From Candidatus Calditenuaceae archaeon JGI OTU-1 (GTDB taxonomy: Archaea > Thermoproteota > Nitrososphaeria_A > Caldarchaeales > Calditenuaceae): a stretch of 5,218 bases of DNA. The notes beneath the pieces are model-generated. The model was not told where the DNA came from. It did no database searches and saw only the letters and a program-made list of their open reading frames with translations. Positions 1 to 4,904 of the stretch are shown in pieces. The position numbers and the translations under genes are program-made. Where the stretch lies: the NCBI GenBank assembly GCA_000494145.1, contig AWOE01000103.1:1-5218 (forward strand). The letters are read 5' to 3'. Positions within the stretch are counted from its first letter, which is position 1. Each line of letters begins with the position of its first letter.

Positions 1-414
1 CCTCGTCCACGGCTTGATGTGGAGGACCGAGGTCCTGAGGTCAGCGGGGTATGACGAGTCGCGGATCAGGGAGTGGGCCGTCATCAGCGTCTTCCCCTCG
101 TCCGATACGTCGTCGACCAGCAGGACCCTTTTGCCGTTCAGCCCCTCCAGCGAGGGCCTGTGGTAAACGACCGGTGCGCCCCTCGACTTGACGCCGACGT
201 AGCTCCTGATCCCGAGCGGGACGACTTCCTCGACGTCCATCACGTCGGAGAGGAGGTTCGCAACGAAGAGCCCTCCCCTGAGTATGCCCACGATCACGTC
301 GGGCCTGAAGCCAGAGGCGAGGACCTTGTTGGCCAGCTCCTCCACGCCCGAGACGATGTCGTCCCAGCCGAGCAGAAGGAACCTCTCCTTACCCAGCGAT
401 ACTTCCCTGCCCAT
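1..414 (-). CDS. Purine-type phosphoribosyltransferase, C-terminus beyond window
   Basis: Partial gene; 138 codons are present and the 3' end lies off the left edge. The visible protein starts MGREVSLGKERF and has the type I PRTase fold landmarks: a pyrophosphate-loop motif ILRGGL at about residues 44-49, a hood-region segment (residues 66-85) and the PRPP-binding signature VLLVDDVSDEGKTL at residues 97-110 with the paired acidic residues D101-D102. The last visible residues, LHIKPWTR, match the K-P-W/S pattern that precedes the C-terminus in Gpt/hypoxanthine-type archaeal enzymes (COG2236-like, from memory). Such enzymes join a purine base to PRPP to give the nucleotide, in the cytoplasm. 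The start is firm: an in-frame TGA lies at 429-427 and the ATG at 414 is the first start codon after it, with a GGTGAGG-like ribosome site about 11 bases upstream. It lies 62 bp downstream of aIF-1A on the same strand. Which base is used (hypoxanthine, xanthine or guanine) cannot be read from the sequence. Confidence 0.9.
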   Translation of the reverse strand, partial: MGREVSLGKERFLLLGWDDIVSGVEELANKVLASGFRPDVIVGILRGGLFVANLLSDVMDVEEVVPLGIRSYVGVKSRGAPVVYHRPSLEGLNGKRVLLVDDVSDEGKTLMTAHSLIRDSSYPADLRTSVLHIKPWTR

Positions 415-436
415 ACCGACATGACCTCACCGCCGC

Positions 437-444
437 ATATTATC
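437..444 (-). promoter_or_regulatory. Possible TATA box for the phosphoribosyltransferase gene
   Basis: On the minus strand this reads GATAATAT, an A/T island in otherwise GC-rich DNA. Its centre is about 26 bases upstream of the ATG at 414, the usual archaeal TATA-to-transcription-start distance, so a near-leaderless transcript separate from aIF-1A is possible. A Shine-Dalgarno-like GGTGAGG between it and the ATG argues instead for reading as part of an aIF-1A transcript. The match to the archaeal TATA consensus is only fair. Confidence 0.35.
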
Positions 445-456
445 CGTTCTCGGATA
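441..456. repeat. Perfect inverted repeat between aIF-1A and phosphoribosyltransferase
   Basis: TATCCG-TTCT-CGGATA: two exact 6-base arms around a 4-base centre, located in the 62-bp gap between the two minus-strand genes and overlapping the candidate TATA box. It could be a regulator-binding palindrome or a short RNA hairpin. No T-run follows it on the minus strand, so it does not look like a terminator for aIF-1A. Confidence 0.5.
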
Positions 457-476
457 TGTGCTTCGAATACAGGGCA

Positions 477-809
477 TTAACCCTCGATCTTGGCCCTCAG
501 GAAGTCGGGGAGGACGCCCCTCTGGGCCAGCTCGAGCGCCTGGTTCTTCGTGAACCTCCACCATATGTCGCCCCTCTTGTCGCTCTGAAAGTCCCAGGGG
601 CTCACCGCCACCAGATCGCCCTCCTTTATCCAGATCTTCCGCTTCAGCTGGCCCCTTATCCGGCAGAGGCGCTGCTTGCCGTCGGAGCACTCGACCAGGG
701 CGTTGTCGTAGCCCACCAACCTGACCACCACGCCGTAGACGTCGCCCGGCCCCAGCTCGGGCATCTGCTCCAGCTCCTTCGGCTCCGATATGATCTTCCT
801 CTTCCCCAT
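477..809 (-). CDS. eif1A: Translation initiation factor aIF-1A
   Basis: A 110-residue protein, the usual length for archaeal aIF-1A, the counterpart of eukaryotic eIF1A and bacterial IF1. It binds the A site of the small ribosomal subunit and helps place initiator tRNA. A basic N-terminal tail (MGKRK) is followed by a single S1-like OB fold at about residues 22-88. Family landmarks are visible in order: GVVVRLVGYDNALVEC (26-41), DGKQRLCRIRG (43-53), the RKIWIKEGDLV strand (57-67), and SPWDFQSDKRGDIWWRF (70-86). A helical tail closes the protein. The ATG at 809 is the only possible start: an in-frame TAG lies at 875-873 with no ATG, GTG or TTG between. The stop is TAA at 479-477. The gene is divergent from proS and is followed by the phosphoribosyltransferase gene on the same strand. 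Codon use matches its neighbours and nothing looks damaged. Confidence 0.96.
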   Translation of the reverse strand: MGKRKIISEPKELEQMPELGPGDVYGVVVRLVGYDNALVECSDGKQRLCRIRGQLKRKIWIKEGDLVAVSPWDFQSDKRGDIWWRFTKNQALELAQRGVLPDFLRAKIEG

Positions 810-900
810 GTCTTCCCCGGGAAAGTTCTTCCGGTCCCTCCTGATAAGGTCGAGTTCGGTGGTCAGGCGACGCTAATCTCATAAGAAGAGGCACGGATGG
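810..900. promoter_or_regulatory. Divergent promoter region between aIF-1A and proS
   Basis: These 91 bp must carry the start signals of two translation genes read in opposite directions. Candidate A/T-richer boxes are CTTATGAGATTAG on the minus strand (884-872), at a fitting distance for aIF-1A, and CTGATAAGG on the plus strand (841-849), at a fitting distance for a leadered proS transcript. Both are weak matches to the archaeal TATA box. Stop codons in the two gene frames overlap at CTAA (873-876), which bounds the N-termini of both proteins. Confidence 0.4.
888..891 (+). promoter_or_regulatory. Ribosome-binding site supporting the GTG start of proS
   Basis: GAGG (within AAGAGG) lies nine bases before the GTG at 901, a good Shine-Dalgarno distance. 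The alternative ATG at 913 has no comparable site at that spacing. This favours GTG 901, although only four residues are at stake. Confidence 0.5.
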
Positions 901-2340
901 GTGCGTGGCGCGATGAAGCACAGGAAGTCCGAGAACTTCTCCGAGTGGTACGTCGAGGTGGTCGAGGAGGCGGGGCTGGCCGGGTACGCACCGGTCAAGG
1001 GCACGATCTACCTGCTGCCGTACGGCTACGAGATATGGGAGCTGATCCGGTCGCACCTCGACAAGAGGTTCAGGGAGAGCGGACACAGGAACGCCTTCCT
1101 CCCCGTCCTGATACCGGAGTCGCTGCTGAGGAAGGAGGCCGAGCACTTCAAGGGCTTCACGCCGGAGGTCTTCTGGGTGACGCACTCGGGCGATGACCCA
1201 CTTGGAGAGAGGCTCGCGGTGAGGCCCACTTCGGAGACGCTGTTCTACGCCACCTTCGGCGGCGCGATCAAGAGCTGGAGGGAGCTGCCTGTGCTGGTGA
1301 ACTTCTGGAATTCGGCCCTGAGGGCTGAGATCAAGTCGACGAAGCCCTTCATCCGCACCTCCGAGTTCCTCTGGCAGGAGGGCCACACGATCCACGCAAC
1401 GAGGGAGGAGGCGGAGGAGGAGGTCATGAGGATGCTGAGGATCTACAGGGAGGTGATCGAGGAGAAGCTCGCGATACCGGTGGTCGCAGGTTACAAGTCG
1501 GAACTCGAGAAGTTCGTCGGTGCGGTGTACACCACCACGCTCGAGGCCGTCATGCCCGACGGCAAGGTCCTGCAGATGGCGACCTCCCACAACCTCGGCC
1601 AGAACTTCACGATCCCCTTCGAGGTCAGGTACCTCGGCCCCGACGGCAAGATGCACTACGCCTGGAGTACCTCCTGGGGCCTCTCGTGGCGCGTCATAGG
1701 TGCGGTGATCATGGTCCACGGCGACGACCGCGGCCTCAGGCTGCCGCCGGAGATCGCTCCGATCCAGGTCGTGATCGTCCCGATACACTACAAAGAGGAG
1801 GAGAGGGCTCTGGTCCTCGAGAAGTGCAGGGAGGTGGCGAGGCGCCTCGCCGATGCAGGAATAAGGGTCCACCTCGACGACCGTACCGAGTACACTCCGG
1901 GCTGGAAGTTCAACGAGTGGGAGCTCAAGGGCGTCCCGCTGAGGGCAGAGATCGGGCCGAAGGAGGTGGAGGGCGGCAGGGTCACCCTGGCGAGGAGGGA
2001 CGCGCTGACGAGGGTCGCGGTGAGCGACGCCGAGCTGGTCGAGTCCGTGAGGCGGCTCCTCGACGAAATACAGCGGTCCCTCTACGAGAGCGCCAAGAGG
2101 TTCCTGCTCGAGCACATAACCGACGCCAGGTCCCTCGAGGAGTTCTCCCGGGTCCTGGAGGAGAAGGGCGGTTTCGTCAGGGCTACCTACTGCGGTTCCA
2201 AGGAGTGCGAGGCCGCGATCAAGGAGCTGACGGGAGCGACCGTCCGGGTGATCCCCTTCGACCCCGAGCCAATACTGTCCAATTGCGTTTACTGCGGAGG
2301 AGAGGGCAAGGTGACCGCGTACTTCGGCCGGGCCTACTGA
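901..2340 (+). CDS. proS: Prolyl-tRNA synthetase, archaeal/eukaryotic type
   Basis: A 479-residue class II aminoacyl-tRNA synthetase that charges tRNA-Pro with proline in the cytoplasm. The length and the absence of an inserted editing domain between motifs 2 and 3 fit the archaeal/eukaryotic-type enzyme. Landmarks: NFSEWYVEV near the N-terminus (12-20); motif 1 region with FLPVLIPESLL (66-76); RPTSET (108-113); motif 2 with RAEIKSTKPFIRTSEFLWQEGHT (141-163); TSHNLGQNF (228-236); motif 3 region TSWGLSWR...HGDDRGLRLPPEIAP (257-287); an HGTP anticodon-binding domain (about 288-390) containing WKFNEWELKGVPLRAEIGPKE; and a C-terminal domain with four cysteines C431, C436, C462 and C465, spaced as in zinc-binding ProRS, ending in the typical terminal tyrosine (FGRAY). 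The frame opens after TAA at 874-876, leaving GTG 901 or ATG 913 as start; the ribosome site favours 901. It is divergent from aIF-1A. No key residue appears to be missing. Confidence 0.97.
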   Translation: MRGAMKHRKSENFSEWYVEVVEEAGLAGYAPVKGTIYLLPYGYEIWELIRSHLDKRFRESGHRNAFLPVLIPESLLRKEAEHFKGFTPEVFWVTHSGDDPLGERLAVRPTSETLFYATFGGAIKSWRELPVLVNFWNSALRAEIKSTKPFIRTSEFLWQEGHTIHATREEAEEEVMRMLRIYREVIEEKLAIPVVAGYKSELEKFVGAVYTTTLEAVMPDGKVLQMATSHNLGQNFTIPFEVRYLGPDGKMHYAWSTSWGLSWRVIGAVIMVHGDDRGLRLPPEIAPIQVVIVPIHYKEEERALVLEKCREVARRLADAGIRVHLDDRTEYTPGWKFNEWELKGVPLRAEIGPKEVEGGRVTLARRDALTRVAVSDAELVESVRRLLDEIQRSLYESAKRFLLEHITDARSLEEFSRVLEEKGGFVRATYCGSKECEAAIKELTGATVRVIPFDPEPILSNCVYCGGEGKVTAYFGRAY

Positions 2341-2471
2341 TCCTCTACCGTTCAGCAGCCGTCGGCCGGAGAACAGCCACAGAGGGTTTGCACGTCCGTT
2401 ACATGAACGCATATAGGTGCGTAACGATGTATCCGAAACGTTAATCGTCACGACGTCATAGTTATTGTGCC
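2341..2471 (+). promoter_or_regulatory. Intergenic region with candidate promoter of the binding-protein gene
   Basis: A 131-bp gap with no coding potential I can support and no tRNA-like fold seen. There is no clear T-run after proS. The proximal half is GC-rich; the distal half is A/T-richer. Two TATA candidates are present: CATATAGG (2410-2417), which would give a leader of about 30 bases, and ACGTTAATCG (2438-2447), which sits about 27-30 bases before the ATG at 2472 and would give a nearly leaderless mRNA. No Shine-Dalgarno sequence precedes that ATG (GTTATTGTGCC), which favours the second, leaderless, reading. Several short inverted repeats surround these boxes and are listed separately. 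Confidence 0.4.
2397..2426. repeat. Nested inverted repeats around a TATA-like box
   Basis: CGTTAC (2397-2402) is exactly complementary in inverted order to GTAACG (2421-2426). Inside lies a second inverted pair, ACGCA (2407-2411) and TGCGT (2418-2422), with TATAGG between its arms. The two right arms overlap by two bases, so both cannot pair fully at the same time. The structure is centred on the CATATAGG candidate TATA box, where a repressor site would be expected. Arms this short can arise by chance. Confidence 0.4.
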
Positions 2472-2477
2472 ATGACG
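2454..2477. repeat. Inverted repeat spanning the binding-protein start codon
   Basis: CGTCAT (2454-2459) and ATGACG (2472-2477) are exact inverted copies with 12 bases between. The right arm contains the ATG start codon. The left arm is also one of two CGTCA units eight bases apart (2446-2450 and 2454-2458). If the mRNA starts upstream of it, the pairing would bury the start codon; in a leaderless mRNA it would act only as DNA. Confidence 0.35.
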
Positions 2478-3869
2478 GAAAGTTCCAGCAAGGACCGGAA
2501 GAAGTTCACCCGCAGGGAGTTCCTCGGCGTCTCAACGGGTGCCGCGATCGGCGGCGTTGTGGCGGCGGGCGTCATAGGCGGCATAGCGGGATATCTCGCA
2601 GGCCAGTCTGCAGCTCCGGCGAGGACCGTCACTCAGGTCCAGACCGTTGAGATGGCAGTCGAGAGGACGGTCGAGAGGACCGTCACGGTCCCGCAGGTCC
2701 CCGAGCTGAAGGTCGGGTACGTCTACGTGGGGCCCGTGGGCGACTACGGTTGGACGTACGCTCACGATCAGGGCAGAAAGTGGGCCGATCAGAGGTTGCC
2801 GGGCGCCAAGTCCGCCTACATAGAGAGCGTTCCTGAACCGCAGGTCGCAAGCGCAATAGAGTCGCTGATAACGAAGGAGGACGCCAGGCTGATCTTCACG
2901 ACCAGCTTCGGCTACATGGACCCGACTGCTGACATGGCGGCCAAGTACCCCGACAGGTACTTCGTCCACATCTCCGGCTACAGGAGCGGTGCTGCGGGCA
3001 ACGCGCCGAACAACATGAGCTCGGCGTTCGCCGAGTTCTACCAGCTCTATTACCTGAACGGCCTAGCGGCTGGTGCGGTGACGCAGACGGGGGTCGTAGG
3101 CTACGTCGCAGCCCACCCGATCCCGGAGGTCGTGAGGCACATCAACGCCTTCGTCCTCGGAGCCAACTACGCCTACAAGAAGAGGACCGGTAAGGACATC
3201 AAGGCCTACGTCGTATGGCTCTTCTCGTGGTTCGACCCTGCCAAGGCCAGGACCGGTGCCATCTCGCTGATAGAGGAGAAGAACGCCGACGTTCTGGCCT
3301 TCACCGAGGACACACCGGCCGTCCTGCAGGTCGCTGAGGAGTACACGACCAGAGGGAGGAGGGTCTGGAGCTTCAGCCACTACAGCGATATGAGGCAGTA
3401 CGGCCCCAACGCCCACCTCACCGGCCAGATCGTCAACTGGGGACCGATCTACCTCGAGTTCTACAGGACGGTCGCCACCAACAGCTGGCAATCGGTCGAC
3501 ATCTGGACGAGGATAGGCGATTACGTGCCCTACAGGTGGAGGAGGCCGACCGACAGGAGCACAGCAGGTCAGGCCGAGGGTACCGTCTACCTCGCGCCCC
3601 TCAACCCTGCGATACCGAAGGAATGGCAAGACCACATCAAGCTGAGGTACGAGCAGATGAAGGAGCTGGTCTTCGAGCCCTTCTCTCCTGAGGGGAACCT
3701 CGACGAGCCGATCAGGGACCAGGACGGCGAGGTCATGATCGACGGGAAGACCTACGTCGTCAGCAAGAGGACCGGTGAGAGGAGGGAAGGCAGCAGGGCT
3801 GACAGGGACGCTCTCTGGGAGATGGACTGGTTCGTGGAGTACATAGAGAGCGAGCTGCCGCGCGGCTGA
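2472..3869 (+). CDS. BMP-family ABC transporter substrate-binding protein, Tat-exported
   Basis: A 465-residue extracellular binding protein of the BMP (PnrA/BmpA/Med-like) class, which captures nucleosides or purines for an ABC importer. The N-terminus has a twin-arginine motif TRREFLG (13-19), then a glycine-rich hydrophobic segment (about 20-44) and a Thr/Val-rich linker (51-75) with a VERT-VERT repeat. There is no lipobox cysteine, so the protein may stay anchored by the uncleaved segment or be cut near the A48-P-A50 site. The mature domain starts near residue 79 with KVGYVYVGPVGDYGWTYAHD (80-99), followed by GVVGYVAAHPIPEVVRHINA (207-226), WFDPAKAR (253-260), SDMRQYGPNAHLTG (305-318) and PIRDQDGEV (413-421), all recognisable from the purine-type BMP subgroup. 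The ATG at 2472 is the first reasonable start in frame. It is convergent with two permease genes that probably belong to the same transporter. The exact ligand is not shown by the sequence. Confidence 0.92.
   Translation: MTESSSKDRKKFTRREFLGVSTGAAIGGVVAAGVIGGIAGYLAGQSAAPARTVTQVQTVEMAVERTVERTVTVPQVPELKVGYVYVGPVGDYGWTYAHDQGRKWADQRLPGAKSAYIESVPEPQVASAIESLITKEDARLIFTTSFGYMDPTADMAAKYPDRYFVHISGYRSGAAGNAPNNMSSAFAEFYQLYYLNGLAAGAVTQTGVVGYVAAHPIPEVVRHINAFVLGANYAYKKRTGKDIKAYVVWLFSWFDPAKARTGAISLIEEKNADVLAFTEDTPAVLQVAEEYTTRGRRVWSFSHYSDMRQYGPNAHLTGQIVNWGPIYLEFYRTVATNSWQSVDIWTRIGDYVPYRWRRPTDRSTAGQAEGTVYLAPLNPAIPKEWQDHIKLRYEQMKELVFEPFSPEGNLDEPIRDQDGEVMIDGKTYVVSKRTGERREGSRADRDALWEMDWFVEYIESELPRG
2658..2681 (+). 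repeat. 12-bp tandem repeat in the binding-protein linker
   Basis: GTCGAGAGGACG is followed directly by GTCGAGAGGACC (11 of 12 bases identical), encoding V-E-R-T twice. A related segment, GAGGACCGTCAC, occurs at 2621-2632 and again at 2675-2686, each followed by a CAGGTCC (2634-2640 and 2694-2700). The linker therefore looks built from short duplications. Repeat units in phase with codons can change linker length without shifting frame. Confidence 0.7.
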
Positions 3870-3893
3870 TCTACAATCTCCATCCTCAACAAA

Positions 3894-3902
3894 TTTTTTC
3901 TT
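3894..3902 (+). terminator. T-rich terminator after the binding-protein gene
   Basis: TTTTTTCTT lies 25 bases after the TGA of the binding-protein gene, in the 51-bp gap between convergent genes. Archaeal RNA polymerase stops at such T-runs without needing a strong hairpin. A short TTGC/GCAA inverted pair (3901-3913) follows. On the minus strand the same gap has only a three-T run, so termination of the permease transcript here is less evident. Confidence 0.6.
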
Positions 3903-3920
3903 GCAATTCGCAACAGATCG

Positions 3921-4901
3921 TCACTCCCTGTAGTAGGGCTTGCCGAGGGACTCGGGTACGCCGAGCCTCTTCCTTACGCTCTCTATCGAGAGGGCTGAGA
4001 GCGTGACTATCGCGACGACGTAGGGGAGCATGAGGACGAACTGAGGAGACTGGGCTGCGAAGCCGAAGAGCTGGAGCCTGAACTGGAGCACCTCAACGCC
4101 CCCGAAGAGGAGGGCACCGAAGATCGCCCTGATCGGGCTCCACGAAGCGAGTATGACGAGGGCGAGCGCGATGAAGCCTCGTCCGTTGGTCATCATCTCC
4201 ACCCAGAACGGCTGGTAGCCGATGAAGAGATAGGCACCTGCGAGGCAGCCCATAATCCCGACGACGACCGAGGTGGCGTACCTCGTCCTGAAGACGTTGA
4301 TCCCGAGGGAGTCGGCCATAGACGGGTTCTCACCGACCGACCTTATCGCGAGTCCCACGGAGGTCCTGAAGAGGACGAACCACATGAGGACCGCTGCGAC
4401 GAGGGCGAAGTAGACCAGCGCGTTCTGCGAGAAAAGTACCGAGCCTAAAACCGGTAACTCCGAGAGGTAAGGGACCTTGACGGCCCTCAGCGCCTCGGCC
4501 TGCTGTGTGATGATGACCGACTCGGGGACCTCGGGGTTCAGAGCCCTCATGATCCTGGCCCTGATCGCCTGCTGGGTTAGTAGGCCGCTCAGCCCGTAAC
4601 CGAAGAGCGTGATCGCGAGGCCGACCACCACCTGGTTCAGACGGAGCGTCACGACGAGGAACGCCAGCAGGAGCCCCAACGCTGCGCCTACGAGGACAAC
4701 CGTGACGAGGCTCACCAATTGACCGAGGGCGTTGGTGAAGATGAACGCGATCGCCGCTCCTACTATCATCATCCCCTCCATCCCGAGGTTGAGGATCCCG
4801 CTCCTCTCGACGTAGATCTCTCCGAGAGAGGCGATGAGGTAGACGGTCCCGAACTGGACGGTGAGGGCCAGTATCCCCTCGATCCAAGACACGTCGACCA
4901 T
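3921..4901 (-). CDS. ABC transporter permease, nucleoside/BMP type (YufQ/NupQ-like)
   Basis: A 326-residue integral membrane protein of the BPD_transp_2 permease family, one of the two pore subunits of a nucleoside-type ABC importer. Hydrophobic segments lie at about residues 8-26, 44-58, 62-84, 90-109, 160-178, 208-228, 240-275 (probably two) and 286-305. Family landmarks: ERSGILNLGMEGMM (32-45); a long outer loop ending PYLSELPVLGSVLFSQN (144-160); the cytoplasmic coupling loop FRTSVGLAIRSVGENPSMAD (178-197), which contacts the ATPase; NGRGFIALALVILASW (239-254); and the C-terminal tail SLGKPYYRE. The ATG at 4901 has a strong GGAGGTGGT ribosome site eight bases or less upstream. It starts three bases after the stop of the other permease gene, so the two are almost certainly co-transcribed and translationally coupled. 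It is tail to tail with the binding-protein gene. It resembles the second permease (Q-type) by its signature and by being last in the operon. Confidence 0.94.
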   Translation of the reverse strand: MVDVSWIEGILALTVQFGTVYLIASLGEIYVERSGILNLGMEGMMIVGAAIAFIFTNALGQLVSLVTVVLVGAALGLLLAFLVVTLRLNQVVVGLAITLFGYGLSGLLTQQAIRARIMRALNPEVPESVIITQQAEALRAVKVPYLSELPVLGSVLFSQNALVYFALVAAVLMWFVLFRTSVGLAIRSVGENPSMADSLGINVFRTRYATSVVVGIMGCLAGAYLFIGYQPFWVEMMTNGRGFIALALVILASWSPIRAIFGALLFGGVEVLQFRLQLFGFAAQSPQFVLMLPYVVAIVTLSALSIESVRKRLGVPESLGKPYYRE

Positions 4902-4904
4902 CCC

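Noticed and set aside
441..456. Inverted repeat as an intrinsic terminator of aIF-1A
   Set aside because: No T-run follows it on the minus strand and the downstream sequence turns GC-rich; an operator or chance repeat fits better.
73..884. Plus-strand frames at 73-480 and 456-884
   Set aside because: They are antisense to the phosphoribosyltransferase and aIF-1A, both clearly real; their proteins show no family features.
1686..2444. A 252-codon plus-strand frame inside proS
   Set aside because: It is the shifted frame of the proS coding sequence, low in complexity and dominated by Arg and Gly; no family match is recognisable.
427..2451. A 674-codon open frame on the minus strand, antisense to proS and overlapping aIF-1A in another frame
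   Set aside because: Its first codon positions fall on the third codon positions of proS, which are nearly always G or C, so stops (which begin with T) are rarely formed. The protein is Arg/Pro/Leu/Gly/His-rich with no recognisable domain, while proS and aIF-1A are fully conserved in the same DNA.
2341..2471. Hidden tRNA, C/D-box RNA or small ORF between proS and the binding-protein gene
   Set aside because: No cloverleaf, no RTGATGA/CTGA box pair at fitting spacing and no start with a ribosome site followed by a convincing frame were seen.
3063..3635. A 190-codon minus-strand frame inside the binding-protein gene
   Set aside because: It is antisense to a well conserved coding sequence, again kept open by GC-rich third positions, with no domain features.
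3857..3866. 10-bp perfect palindrome GCCGCGCGGC at the end of the binding-protein gene
   Set aside because: It lies in codons for the final residues, has no loop of its own and is separated from the T-run by almost 30 bases, so it is more likely a by-product of GC-rich codons.
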